Of a stretch of DNA of 64,000 nt, positions 17,138 through 26,071 are shown piece by piece. The notes under the pieces are model-generated. The model was given only the letters and a program-made list of their open reading frames with translations, did not search any database and was not told the origin of the DNA. A program made the position numbers and the translations under genes. Positions within the stretch are counted from its first letter, which is position 1, and each line of letters opens with the position of its first letter. This DNA is from RGIG9608 sp045612365 (GTDB taxonomy: Bacteria; Bacteroidota; Bacteroidia; Bacteroidales; Paludibacteraceae), in the NCBI GenBank assembly GCA_045612365.1, contig JAZKYY010000010.1, positions 1 to 64,000 of the forward strand, read 5' to 3'.

Positions 17138-18931
17138 ATGATACTAGAAGAAACATTATCCGAAATTGTTGTAAAGGCAGTAAAGTCGCTTTATGACATT
17201 GATGTTGAAAAAGAAAATATTCAGTTGCAGAAAACAAGAAAAGAGTTTGCTGGGGATATAACAGTTGTAACTTTTTCTTTTGTGAAGCAGGCACGTAAAT
17301 CGCCTGAACTTCTTGGTAAGGAATTGGGCGAATATATTTGTCAAAATTTTCCTTTGGTATTGGATTTTAATGTAATAAAAGGATTCTTGAATCTTACGAT
17401 TGATGTGTCGTATTGGTTGGGAATGTTGGAAAAAATAGATGCGGAAGAGAAATTCGGATTTGTTCCGCAAACTGAAAATTCTCCTTTGGTGATGGTAGAA
17501 TATTCTTCTCCAAATACAAACAAACCTTTGCATTTAGGACATATTCGTAATAATTTATTGGGCTTTAGTTTGAGTGAAATCTTAAAAGCAAATGGTAATA
17601 ACGTTGTGAAAACCAATATCGTAAACGATAGAGGAATTCATATTTGTAAGTCGATGTTAGCTTGGAAAAAGTTTGGAGAAAATGCAACCCCAACTTCTCT
17701 TAATGTAAAAGGTGATCATTTGGTGGGCGATTTTTATGTTAAATTCGACAAAGAATATAAAAGTCAGATTGCTGATATGATGACGCAAGGGATGTCGGAA
17801 GAGGATGCAAAACGTAATGCTCCATTGATGCTTGAGGCACAAGAAATGTTGCGAGCATGGGAAGCTGGAGATACTGAAGTTCGCGAACTTTGGCAAAAAA
17901 TGAATGAATGGGTTTATGCCGGATTTGATGAAACTTATAAACGCTTAGGTGTTGATTTTGATAAAATTTATTACGAATCAGATACATATCTTGAGGGTAA
18001 ATCAAAGGTAGAAGAGGGTTTGCAAAAAGGAGTTTTTTATAGACGAGAAGATGGCTCTGTTTGGGCAGATCTTACCGCTGAAGGTTTGGACGAGAAACTT
18101 CTTTTACGTGCTGATGGAACATCGGTATATATGACTCAAGATATTGGTACTGCTAAACTTCGTTTTGAGGATTTTTCTATAGATAAAATGGTTTATGTAG
18201 TTGGAAATGAACAAAATTATCATTTTCAGGTATTGTCTATTTTGTTAGATAAATTGGGCTTCAAGTGGGGTAAAGATTTGGTTCATTTCTCTTATGGAAT
18301 GGTAGAACTTCCCGAGGGAAAAATGAAGAGTCGTGAAGGAACTGTTGTAGACGCCGATGATTTGATGGATGAAATGATTGCTACTGCAAAAGAAACTTCC
18401 GAAGAATTAGGCAAACTTGATAATTGCTCTCCAGAAGAGGTGGAAAATATTACCAGAATGGTTGGGCTTGGGGCTTTGAAATATTTTATTCTTAAGGTAG
18501 ATCCTCGTAAGAATATGACTTTTGATCCAAAAGAATCAATTGATTTTAATGGAAATACAGGTCCATTTATTCAGTATACTTATGCTCGGATAAAGTCCGT
18601 TCTAAGAAAAGCCGAGGAACAAGAAATTGCCATTGATGGAAAACTTGATAAAAACCTAAAAATTTCAGAGAAAGAGTCGGGATTGATTCAACTTTTGATT
18701 GCTTTTCAGGAGACTGTACAATTGGCAGGAAAAGAGTATAGTCCTTCAGTAATAGCAAATTATACTTATGATTTGGTGAAAGAATATAATCAATTCTATC
18801 ACGATTTTTCAATACTAAAAGAAGAAAATGAGTCGTTGCGTTCGTTCCGACTTTTATTGTCGAAAAATGTGGCAAAGGTTATAAAGCTAGCAATGAGTTT
18901 GTTAGGAATAGAAGTGCCTGAAAGAATGTAA
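17138..18931 (+). CDS. argS: Arginyl-tRNA synthetase
   Basis: 597 residues, class I synthetase charging tRNA-Arg. The N-terminal additional domain (1-110) is followed by the HIGH-type motif HLGH (132-135) in SPNTNKPLHLGHIRNN, the KMSKS-equivalent KMKSREGTVV (about 395-404) and an alpha-helical anticodon-binding domain ending in LLGIEVPERM. The KMKSR variant is usual for ArgS. Likely co-transcribed with ispE. Confidence 0.97.
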   Translation: MILEETLSEIVVKAVKSLYDIDVEKENIQLQKTRKEFAGDITVVTFSFVKQARKSPELLGKELGEYICQNFPLVLDFNVIKGFLNLTIDVSYWLGMLEKIDAEEKFGFVPQTENSPLVMVEYSSPNTNKPLHLGHIRNNLLGFSLSEILKANGNNVVKTNIVNDRGIHICKSMLAWKKFGENATPTSLNVKGDHLVGDFYVKFDKEYKSQIADMMTQGMSEEDAKRNAPLMLEAQEMLRAWEAGDTEVRELWQKMNEWVYAGFDETYKRLGVDFDKIYYESDTYLEGKSKVEEGLQKGVFYRREDGSVWADLTAEGLDEKLLLRADGTSVYMTQDIGTAKLRFEDFSIDKMVYVVGNEQNYHFQVLSILLDKLGFKWGKDLVHFSYGMVELPEGKMKSREGTVVDADDLMDEMIATAKETSEELGKLDNCSPEEVENITRMVGLGALKYFILKVDPRKNMTFDPKESIDFNGNTGPFIQYTYARIKSVLRKAEEQEIAIDGKLDKNLKISEKESGLIQLLIAFQETVQLAGKEYSPSVIANYTYDLVKEYNQFYHDFSILKEENESLRSFRLLLSKNVAKVIKLAMSLLGIEVPERM

Positions 18932-18949
18932 TTTTTGCTGAGATTTAAA

Positions 18950-19759
18950 ATGATCTGTTTCCCTAATGCAAAAATAAATCTTGGATTAAATATCGTTTCT
19001 AGATTACCAAATGGGTATCATAACATAGAAACGGTGTTTTATCCCATTCCTTTGTGCGATGTTTTGGAGTTTGTCCCTGCTCAAAAAACTTCGCTTTATG
19101 TAGAGGGAGTTGATTTTGAAGGAGATATTGAAAATAATTTGGTGGTGAGAGTTTTACGACTTCTTCAGAAGGATTTCTTATTGCCAGAGTTGGAGATTTT
19201 CTTGCAGAAAAAAATCCCTGTTGGAGCGGGTTTGGGAGGAGGGTCATCTGATGCGGCATTTATGTTGAAAATGCTTAATCAGTTCTTTGGTTTGGAACTT
19301 TCTATTGAACAGATGGAAAACTATGTTTCTCAATTGGGGGCAGATTGTGCTTTTTTTATCAAAAACAAGCCAGTTTTTGCTACGGGAATAGGTAATGTTT
19401 TTTCAGATATAGATGTCTCATTAAAAGATTTATATCTGGCATTGATAAAACCAAATATTTTTGTTTCTACAAAAGAGGCTTATTCAAATGTAGTTCCAAA
19501 ATCGCCTCTTATTTCTTTGATTAACGCCATAAAACAACCTGTTTCTTTTTGGAAAAACACTGTAGAGAATGACTTTGAAAAGGGAATTTTTGAACTTTAT
19601 CCACAAATTGAAGCACTCAAAAATGATTTTTATCAAAATGGAGCTATTTATGCTTCAATGTCGGGTTCTGGATCTTCTGTTTATGGAATTTTTCAGAAAA
19701 AACCGATTCTAAAAACTAGTGATTATGAACTCGCATTCTGCGAAAAGATTTTAGAATAA
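18950..19759 (+). CDS. ispE: 4-diphosphocytidyl-2-C-methyl-D-erythritol kinase
   Basis: 269 residues, GHMP kinase phosphorylating CDP-methylerythritol in the non-mevalonate isoprenoid pathway. The ATP-binding loop PVGAGLGGGSSDAA lies at 90-103; FPNAKINLGLNI near the start and the C-terminal SMSGSGSSVYG are family marks. The ATG at 18950 is chosen over the TTG at 18935 because homologous proteins begin just before FPNAKINLGL. It converges on maf with only 7 nt between them and no visible terminator. Confidence 0.95.
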   Translation: MICFPNAKINLGLNIVSRLPNGYHNIETVFYPIPLCDVLEFVPAQKTSLYVEGVDFEGDIENNLVVRVLRLLQKDFLLPELEIFLQKKIPVGAGLGGGSSDAAFMLKMLNQFFGLELSIEQMENYVSQLGADCAFFIKNKPVFATGIGNVFSDIDVSLKDLYLALIKPNIFVSTKEAYSNVVPKSPLISLINAIKQPVSFWKNTVENDFEKGIFELYPQIEALKNDFYQNGAIYASMSGSGSSVYGIFQKKPILKTSDYELAFCEKILE

Positions 19760-19766
19760 CTTTGAT

Positions 19767-20342
19767 CTAAAATTTTTTAAGTTCTTGATATAATCGTTGA
19801 AGAGGTAAGCCCATAACATTCCAGTAAGAGCCAGATATGGACTGAATCCCAATGAAGCCTATCCATTCTTGTATGCCATAAGCGCCTGCTTTGTCTAATG
19901 GGTGGAAATTTTTTACATAATATTCAATCTCTTCTTTGGAAAGATGTGAGAAGGTAACGCTTGAAGCAACTGAAAAAACACTTTCTTTTTCTGTTGTTCT
20001 TAAACAAACGCCAGTAAAAACTTGATGTGTTTTACCAGAAAGTAACAATAGCATTTTTTTTGCTTCATTTTCGTTGGTTGGTTTTCCTAAAACTTTATTT
20101 TCAACGCAAACAATGGTGTCTGCAGAAATAATTAGTTCATCATTTTTTATTTCAAAGGAATTTGATTTTTGCCGTGCTAGAAATTCCACAATCTCAGTAC
20201 CTTGCAGTGTGTCTGGATAAATTTCTTCTAGTTCTTCTTGTGTTTTAATGAAAAAATTTACACCAAGTGCATTTAACAATTCTTTTCTTCTTGGAGATTT
20301 TGATGCTAGTATTATTTGATATTTTTCTAGATTTGAAAGCAT
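19767..20342 (-). CDS. maf: Maf-like nucleoside triphosphate pyrophosphatase
   Basis: 191 residues. It hydrolyses non-canonical or excess NTPs (dTTP/UTP type) to the monophosphate and pyrophosphate. The signature ILASKSPRRKELLNALG is at 12-28, then ISADTIVCVENKVLGKP with the catalytic Asp, and DKAGAYGIQEW toward the C-terminus, all conserved. Downstream of an acetyltransferase gene with 2 nt between them, so probably one operon. Confidence 0.95.
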   Translation of the reverse strand: MLSNLEKYQIILASKSPRRKELLNALGVNFFIKTQEELEEIYPDTLQGTEIVEFLARQKSNSFEIKNDELIISADTIVCVENKVLGKPTNENEAKKMLLLLSGKTHQVFTGVCLRTTEKESVFSVASSVTFSHLSKEEIEYYVKNFHPLDKAGAYGIQEWIGFIGIQSISGSYWNVMGLPLQRLYQELKKF

Positions 20343-20344
20343 TT

Positions 20345-20890
20345 CTATTTTGATTGGGTTAAAAAGTGTTTTTCGTTCAATCGGGAGTAAATATATGTAT
20401 CAGTAAATCTGTTTTCTATTAATAGCCAGTCGGTCAGAATCCCTTTTTTTTTGAATCCTGATTTTTTAAAAACTTTTATACTCGCATAGTTGTTAGACGC
20501 AATGTGGCAATAGACTTGGTGTAGATGTAGAAGATTAAATATATACTCGCATGTTAAGTTTATCGCTTGAGTTGCAAATCCGTTGTTGGAAAATTCTTCG
20601 TCAACCAAAATTCCTATTCCAACTTTTAAGTTGTGTGTGTCGAAATCAAATAAATCTACGCATCCTACGGTTTGTGAAAATTCTTTTTCTTCTATCATCA
20701 GTCTAAGTTGTTTCTGCTCGTAAATAGATTGACTGTTTTCAATGTAGCATTTGAGTGTATATCTTGAGTAGGGATTCATATTGTTCCCTTCTTGCCAAAA
20801 TTTCGAATCGTTTTCCCACTTGTATAGTAATTCTAAATCTTCTGGTTCTAAGGCTCTAAGTCTTATTTTTTCATTTTCTAAATAAATCAT
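20345..20890 (-). CDS. GNAT family N-acetyltransferase, RimJ/RimL-like
   Basis: 181 residues. It begins with the RimJ/L-type IRLRALEPEDLELLYKWEND segment and carries the GNAT acetyl-CoA loop around VGIGILVDEEFSNNGFATQAI and the late NYASIKVFKKSGFKKKG strand-helix. Substrate may be a protein N-terminus, an amino sugar or a small amine. Nothing in the context (upstream of maf) narrows it. Confidence 0.87.
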   Translation of the reverse strand: MIYLENEKIRLRALEPEDLELLYKWENDSKFWQEGNNMNPYSRYTLKCYIENSQSIYEQKQLRLMIEEKEFSQTVGCVDLFDFDTHNLKVGIGILVDEEFSNNGFATQAINLTCEYIFNLLHLHQVYCHIASNNYASIKVFKKSGFKKKGILTDWLLIENRFTDTYIYSRLNEKHFLTQSK

Positions 20891-20929
20891 TTATTTCGTT
20901 TTTTTAGTGTTGAAAAGAATAAAATAAAT

Positions 20930-20959
20930 TTGGTAGAAAAAAAAAGATATATATCTTTG
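20930..20959 (+). promoter_or_regulatory. Promoter of the SUMF1-like lipoprotein gene
   Basis: TTTG (20930-20933), an 18-nt spacer and TATCTTTG (20952-20959). The spacer is 2 nt shorter than in the other full promoters of the window. Confidence 0.6.
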
Positions 20960-21029
20960 CAACGTTTTACTCTGTTTAGTAGAACTAAAAGTGTACAAAA
21001 ATATAAACTATTTTATTAGTTAAACAGAA

Positions 21030-21734
21030 ATGAGAAAAATTATTTTTATCCTACCTATTGCTATTGTAGCATTGTTTTTGTCGTCTTGCGACTATAAACC
21101 ATTGAGTGTAAATCAGACTATGGAGTTTGTAAAAGTCTCTCCTGATGGTATGACTCCATTTTTGATAGGTAAATATGAAGTTAGCCAACGTGAGTGGCGT
21201 TCTGTTATGGGAAATAATCCTTCCTATCATCAATATGGTGATGATTATCCAGTTGAGAATGTTTCTTATGAAGATGTTCAAGTGTTTCTTGAAAAATTAA
21301 ATAAGAATACTGGTAAAGAGTTTCGTTTGCCTACAAGAGAAGAGTGGATGGCTGCAGCTCGCTGCGCGAACCGTGAATTTTATGCTTTCTCGGGATGTAA
21401 TGAAAATAATGTTACAAAAGGAGGAGAACTTATTGAGAACGACACTATTTTGAGAGCGTATGCTGTGTACAAAGATAACTCGCGAAATGTTAGAGGTGAG
21501 TATGTCATAGCAAAAAGAGGTATAAAAGAACCTAATACAATTGGTCTTTATGATATGAGTGGAAATGTGTCGGAAATGACTTGTGATACTATACCAGAAG
21601 GTGATGGTGTTTATGTTAAAGGTGGTTCTTGTTTCTCTTCTAAAGATGCCTTGAAAATAGATGCTGAAAACCAAATTCTTTTTGGAGTAAAAGGAATTAG
21701 ATGTGGTTTCCGTTTAGTTCGTGTAGTAGATTAA
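21030..21734 (+). CDS. SUMF1/FGE-like domain lipoprotein
   Basis: 234 residues. A lipoprotein signal peptide ends in FLSSC (Cys at about 20). The rest is a formylglycine-generating-enzyme-like (SUMF1) domain: MEFVKVSPDG, IGKYEVSQREWRSVMGNNPS, YPVENVSYEDVQVFLEKLN, FRLPTREEWMAAAR, GLYDMSGNVSEM and the final GIRCGFRLVR. Bacteroidota have many such extracytoplasmic SUMF1-fold proteins; most lack the copper-binding Cys pair of true FGEs, and I see no such pair here. It is therefore more likely a surface or gliding/secretion-related (GldK/GldJ-type fold) protein than a sulfatase activator. Single-gene unit with its own terminator. Confidence 0.83.
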   Translation: MRKIIFILPIAIVALFLSSCDYKPLSVNQTMEFVKVSPDGMTPFLIGKYEVSQREWRSVMGNNPSYHQYGDDYPVENVSYEDVQVFLEKLNKNTGKEFRLPTREEWMAAARCANREFYAFSGCNENNVTKGGELIENDTILRAYAVYKDNSRNVRGEYVIAKRGIKEPNTIGLYDMSGNVSEMTCDTIPEGDGVYVKGGSCFSSKDALKIDAENQILFGVKGIRCGFRLVRVVD

Positions 21735-21753
21735 GGTTTTGAATAATATGATT

Positions 21754-21786
21754 AAAAAGGGTTGAAATTCTTCAACCCTTTTTTTG
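21754..21786 (+). terminator. Intrinsic terminator
   Basis: AAAAAGGGTTGAA (21754-21766), loop ATTC, TTCAACCCTTTTT, then more T. It ends the SUMF1-like gene. Confidence 0.9.
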
Positions 21787-21845
21787 TTTTTGTCTCATAA
21801 TTTTTAATCTAATAGGCTACATTTTTTTCTTCCTTTACTTTTTTT

Positions 21846-21853
21846 TACCTTTG
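21846..21853 (+). promoter_or_regulatory. -7 element for the LysM gene
   Basis: TACCTTTG matches TAnnTTTG, 25 nt before the ATG at 21879. The -33 position holds a T-run without G. Confidence 0.5.
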
Positions 21854-21878
21854 CGTTTAGGAAAATAAAAAAAAGAAG

Positions 21879-23606
21879 ATGAAAAAGTTTTTCTTGTTTA
21901 TTGTTTTTTCTTTTTTTGGCATAACATTCGTTTTGTTTGCACAAAATAATAGTGTTTATCCCAGAATAGAGAAAAATGGTGTAGAGTATTATGAATATGT
22001 TGTCCGTCAAGGCGAAGGACTTTGGTCTATTAGTCAGCGATTTGGAGTTTCGCAAGCAGATTTACATAAGAATAATCTAGAGATAAACGCCAATGGCGGA
22101 CTAAAAGTCGGTCAGAAACTGAAAATTCCTATAATAAAGACTGTGGAAGAATCTTCCTTGACGGAAGAAAAACTTGATGTTTCTTATCGGACTCATATTG
22201 TAGAGCGAAAACAAACGCTTTATGCCATTTCTAAACTTTATGATGTGAAGATTGATGAACTAATTTCTTGTAACAAATTACAAGGAAGTGAAATAAAGGA
22301 AGGCCAGAAACTTCTCATCCCTCAAAAAAAAGTACTTGCAAGAGAATCTGTTAAAGAATCAGACACAATAACTTTTATAGAACACGAAGTAAAGAGAAAA
22401 GAAACTCTCTTTAGTATTAGTCGGCAATATGGAGTTGATATAAATGACATAACCCAATATAATGAAATAAGGGAGTCACTCCCTAAGGGAATGATCTTGA
22501 GGATTCCTCAAAAAAGGGCAATAGAGAAAAATTTGGTTGATACTCTAGTTGTAGAAGACGAAAAAGAGTTTTTTCAAGAGCAAAAAGATTCATCTTTGAT
22601 TATTAAAATAGGAATTCTACTTCCATTCCGACTTTCGGATAAAAAAGCAAATGATAGATTTTTGGATTTTTACAAAGGTTGTTTGTTGGCACTAAGCAAT
22701 GCGAAAAAGAAAGGAGTGTCAACAGCAGTCTTTACTTATGATACTGAGAACTCTAAAGAAACTGTCTTTGCGATATTAAAGGATGATAAACTTAAAGAAG
22801 TTGATTTGATAATTGGTCCTGCGTATGCGGATATAATTCCTTTGGTAGCTGAATTTGCCATTAAGAATCAGATTTATACAGTTATTCCGTTCTCTTCAAG
22901 TGTGCAAGACATAGATAAAAATCCATATCTAATACAAGTAAATCCTACTCAAAAGATGTTAATGGATTTGGTTGTTACAGATTTGGTAAAAAAGAATAGA
23001 AGTAAGTTGTTTGTTTTGGGAAAAGTATCTGTAGGAGAGAAGGATAAGGGTCGTCTTTTTGCAGAGAGTTTAGAAAAGGAGTTAATAGAAAATCATGTTC
23101 CTTATGAGTCGATTGATATAGAAAAGGCGAATATTGATTCAGTTTTGGAACTGACGGCAAATGTTTCAACATTATTTCTACTTGCTTCGGAGGATAAAAA
23201 TAAAGTGTCTCCATATATTAAAATATTGTCAGCGAGAAGACCTAAAAACTTAGAAGTTATCGGGTTTGAAAAGTGGGGAATAGATCTGTTTCTTGGAACT
23301 ACGTTGCCAATATGTTATTCTTCTCTTTTTATGGACAAGAAAACCATAGCAACGGATATGTATAATTCTCAATTCATAAGCCAATTCGGCACTCCTGTTT
23401 CCAACGATGTACCTCGTTATGATATGTTGGGCTTTGATATAATGCAATATATGTTGCAGATGCTATTAATTGACCAGGAGAATCCTACAAATGGATTTGC
23501 TTCACTAGTAGTAAGAGATTGTGTGCAGTCGGAGTTTAAGTTTGTGCCAATAGAAAATGGAGGATGGGTTAATCAAAATTTCTACATCCATAATAATGTG
23601 AGATAG
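21879..23606 (+). CDS. Triple-LysM protein fused to a periplasmic-binding-protein fold
   Basis: 575 residues. A signal peptide (4-20) is followed by three LysM peptidoglycan-binding repeats (about 30-73, 92-137, 151-196; each with the LysM pattern of a Leu/Ile-rich start, SISxxYGV and a final GxxLxIP). Residues 220-575 resemble a type 1 periplasmic binding fold (IKIGILLPFRLSDKKANDRFLDFYKG, DLIIGPAYADIIPLVAEFA, YTVIPFSS). No transporter gene is nearby, so the fold is probably used for sensing or as a scaffold on the cell wall. The outer-membrane gene 23623-24303 follows within 16 nt. Confidence 0.85.
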   Translation: MKKFFLFIVFSFFGITFVLFAQNNSVYPRIEKNGVEYYEYVVRQGEGLWSISQRFGVSQADLHKNNLEINANGGLKVGQKLKIPIIKTVEESSLTEEKLDVSYRTHIVERKQTLYAISKLYDVKIDELISCNKLQGSEIKEGQKLLIPQKKVLARESVKESDTITFIEHEVKRKETLFSISRQYGVDINDITQYNEIRESLPKGMILRIPQKRAIEKNLVDTLVVEDEKEFFQEQKDSSLIIKIGILLPFRLSDKKANDRFLDFYKGCLLALSNAKKKGVSTAVFTYDTENSKETVFAILKDDKLKEVDLIIGPAYADIIPLVAEFAIKNQIYTVIPFSSSVQDIDKNPYLIQVNPTQKMLMDLVVTDLVKKNRSKLFVLGKVSVGEKDKGRLFAESLEKELIENHVPYESIDIEKANIDSVLELTANVSTLFLLASEDKNKVSPYIKILSARRPKNLEVIGFEKWGIDLFLGTTLPICYSSLFMDKKTIATDMYNSQFISQFGTPVSNDVPRYDMLGFDIMQYMLQMLLIDQENPTNGFASLVVRDCVQSEFKFVPIENGGWVNQNFYIHNNVR

Positions 23607-23622
23607 GCTCTTGGAAAAAGGT

Positions 23623-24303
23623 ATGTTTAAGAGAAGTTTTTTCGTTGTAGTATTATTGTTTTCCTCTTCTTTTATTTGGGCTTATGAACCAGAAATAGCA
23701 ATAGGTACGAAGCACGGCGGAGTTGCTTCGACTATTCTTTTCCCTTCTAATTCTAATGTAAAACCAATTTATACATTAGGTTATACTGGAGGAGTTTACA
23801 CTCGTTTGATTTTTGAGAAATATTTTGGTTTGCAAGTAGAGTTGAATTATATGCAACGTGGTTGGCAAGAAAAGGAGATGAGTTTTAGTTATGCACGTCA
23901 AACTCATTATTTAGAATTGCCGTTCATAACCCATATTTTTTTTGGAAAGAAAAAGTTTAGGTGGTTTTTTAATTTGGGATTGAATCTTGGTGTTTATTTG
24001 GGAGAGAAGAGATCTGAAAATTTAATTGATTCTCATAACCATGAGAAGGTTTATAAACAGCATGAATTAGCTGTTGCTCATAAATTTGATTATGGTATTT
24101 GTGGTGGAACTGGTTTTGAGTTTCATACGAAAGCAGGTATTTATCAGTTAGATGCTCGTTATCATTATGGTTTAGGAGATATTTTCCCTAACACAATTAA
24201 AGATGATTTTGGGCGCTCAAGTAATCAAAATATTAGTATTTGCTTAGGAGTTTTATTTGATATTAATAAGTTGAAAAGACAAAAAAACTTGTCGAAGAAA
24301 TAA
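23623..24303 (+). CDS. Outer-membrane beta-barrel protein, PorT-like
   Basis: 226 residues. Signal peptide (hydrophobic 5-18, then WAYEPE). The remainder alternates amphipathic strands with aromatic ends (GVYTRLIFEKYFGLQVELNYMQRG; FFNLGLNLGVYLGEKR; GIYQLDARYHYGLGDIFPN), typical of the eight-stranded porin-family/PorT group. PorT is part of type IX secretion in Porphyromonas, but many PorT-like barrels exist, so that assignment is weak. I chose ATG 23623 over the TTG at 23611 because it directly precedes the signal peptide. Likely co-transcribed with the LysM gene and thyA. Confidence 0.78.
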   Translation: MFKRSFFVVVLLFSSSFIWAYEPEIAIGTKHGGVASTILFPSNSNVKPIYTLGYTGGVYTRLIFEKYFGLQVELNYMQRGWQEKEMSFSYARQTHYLELPFITHIFFGKKKFRWFFNLGLNLGVYLGEKRSENLIDSHNHEKVYKQHELAVAHKFDYGICGGTGFEFHTKAGIYQLDARYHYGLGDIFPNTIKDDFGRSSNQNISICLGVLFDINKLKRQKNLSKK

Positions 24304-24314
24304 ATTTTAGTGGT

Positions 24315-25181
24315 ATGCAGCAATATTTAGATTTGTGTAAAACAATTTTGGAAAAAGGGATAAGAAAGGAAGACAGAACAGGAACGGGAACAATCTCCTA
24401 TTTTGGGTATCAGATGCGTTTTGATTTGTCGGAGGGGTTTCCGCTTCTAACCACTAAAAAAGTGCATCTTAAAAGCATTATTCATGAATTGTTATGGTTT
24501 ATTTCGGGAAATACGAATATCAAATATTTGGTGGACAATAATGTTCGTATTTGGAATGAATGGCCATTTGCTATTTATCAAAAGTCTGCTGAGTATAAGG
24601 GAGAAACTCAAGAAGAGTTTGTAGAAAAAATAAAATCAAGTGTAGAGTTTGCTCAAAAGTGGGGAGAATTAGGACCAGTTTATGGTAAACAATGGAGAAA
24701 TTTTGGAGGAGTAGATCAACTTGCCGAGTTGATTGCTCAAATCAAAAAAAATCCTACTAGTCGGAGATTGATTATTTCTGCGTGGAATCCATCTGAAGTG
24801 GAAGATATGGCACTTCCTCCTTGTCATTGTTTTATGCAATTTTACGTAAATGAAGGACGACTTTCTTGTCAGCTTTACCAAAGAAGTGCGGATGTTTTTT
24901 TGGGAGTACCTTTCAATATCGCTAGTTATGCGTTATTTACAATGATGATTGCTCAAGTAACGGGGTTGAAATTAGGTGATTTTGTGCACGTATTGGGTGA
25001 TGCTCATATTTATTCGAATCACATAGAGCAGATTAATGAGCAACTGTCTCGTGAACCAAGAAATTTGCCAACGATGTTAATTAACCCTAATAAAACGAAT
25101 ATCGAAGACTTTGTTTTTGAAGATTTTGAATTAAAAAATTACGATCCACATCCAGCAATAAAAGGAATTGTGGCAGTTTAA
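24315..25181 (+). CDS. thyA: Thymidylate synthase
   Basis: 288 residues, somewhat longer than the 264 of E. coli because of an insertion around 83-115 (YQKSAEYKGETQEEF). It methylates dUMP to dTMP with methylene-THF. Catalytic C170 lies in LPPCHCFMQFYV; EDRTGTGTIS near the start and QRSADVFLGVPFNIASYAL are the substrate and cofactor sites. In a run of plus-strand genes with yicC 14 nt downstream. Confidence 0.96.
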   Translation: MQQYLDLCKTILEKGIRKEDRTGTGTISYFGYQMRFDLSEGFPLLTTKKVHLKSIIHELLWFISGNTNIKYLVDNNVRIWNEWPFAIYQKSAEYKGETQEEFVEKIKSSVEFAQKWGELGPVYGKQWRNFGGVDQLAELIAQIKKNPTSRRLIISAWNPSEVEDMALPPCHCFMQFYVNEGRLSCQLYQRSADVFLGVPFNIASYALFTMMIAQVTGLKLGDFVHVLGDAHIYSNHIEQINEQLSREPRNLPTMLINPNKTNIEDFVFEDFELKNYDPHPAIKGIVAV

Positions 25182-25195
25182 AGCAAGAGAAAAAT

Positions 25196-26065
25196 ATGAT
25201 ACAATCAATGACTGGCTATGGGAAATCTATTGCCGAATATAATGGAAAGAAAATAACAGTTGAAGTTAAATCTTTGAATAGTCGCCAATTGGACTTGTCT
25301 GTTAAGATTCCTGCTGCGTATAGAGAAAAAGAGTTGCTTGTTCGTAATGAAGTGCTTCGTACACTCGAGCGAGGAAAGGTAGATTTTGGAATCTTTTTTG
25401 AGAATGTAGGAGAAGAAAGTTCGGTTTTGATGAACAAAGATTTGATTGCTGCATATAAAAAACAAATTAATTTTCTTGCTTCAGAATTGGAAATCGAACA
25501 ACCAAAAGATTGGTTTTCTATTTTGCTAAAAATGCCAGAAGTCTTCAAACAGAACGCTCCGATTTCAGACGATGCCGAATGGGAGATAATTGCCAATGCG
25601 ATTAAAGAAGCTTTATCTCAACTTGTTGAATTTAGAAAGCAAGAGGGTACAGCTCTTGAAAATGTTTTTAATGAAAAACTTAATAATATTTCATCTTATT
25701 TGGAAGAAATAAAAACTTACGAAGCGGAGCGGATAGAAAAAATCTCCAATCGTTTGCGTGAAAATTTGAAAAAAATAGAAGTTGAATTTGATAAAAATAG
25801 GTTTGAGCAAGAACTGATTTTTTATATTGAAAAACTTGATATATCGGAAGAAAAAACTCGATTAACAAATCATTTAAAGTATTTCCGTGAAACGATGGAG
25901 AATGAACTTGGGCAAGGTAAAAAACTGGGTTTTATTGCTCAAGAAATGGGACGGGAAATTAACACTATGGGATCTAAATCGAACCATTCTGAAATGCAAA
26001 TTTTGGTGGTGAAGATGAAAGATGAGTTAGAACAAATAAAAGAGCAAGTCCTAAATGTCCTATAA
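25196..26065 (+). CDS. yicC: YicC family protein (endoribonuclease family)
   Basis: 289 residues. It starts with the family hallmark MTGYGKS and continues with VEVKSLNSRQLDLSVKIP; it ends with the conserved GREINTMGSKSNHSEMQILVVKMKDELEQIKEQVLNV. YicC has been reported as an endoribonuclease in E. coli. In many bacteria yicC is followed by gmk, but here an AddB-like nuclease gene comes next. Confidence 0.93.
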   Translation: MIQSMTGYGKSIAEYNGKKITVEVKSLNSRQLDLSVKIPAAYREKELLVRNEVLRTLERGKVDFGIFFENVGEESSVLMNKDLIAAYKKQINFLASELEIEQPKDWFSILLKMPEVFKQNAPISDDAEWEIIANAIKEALSQLVEFRKQEGTALENVFNEKLNNISSYLEEIKTYEAERIEKISNRLRENLKKIEVEFDKNRFEQELIFYIEKLDISEEKTRLTNHLKYFRETMENELGQGKKLGFIAQEMGREINTMGSKSNHSEMQILVVKMKDELEQIKEQVLNVL

Positions 26066-26071
26066 TTTGAG

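Noticed and set aside
21030..21734. Sulfatase-activating formylglycine-generating enzyme
   Set aside because: No sulfatase is adjacent and the copper-binding Cys pair is not seen; a SUMF1-fold lipoprotein is the safer call.
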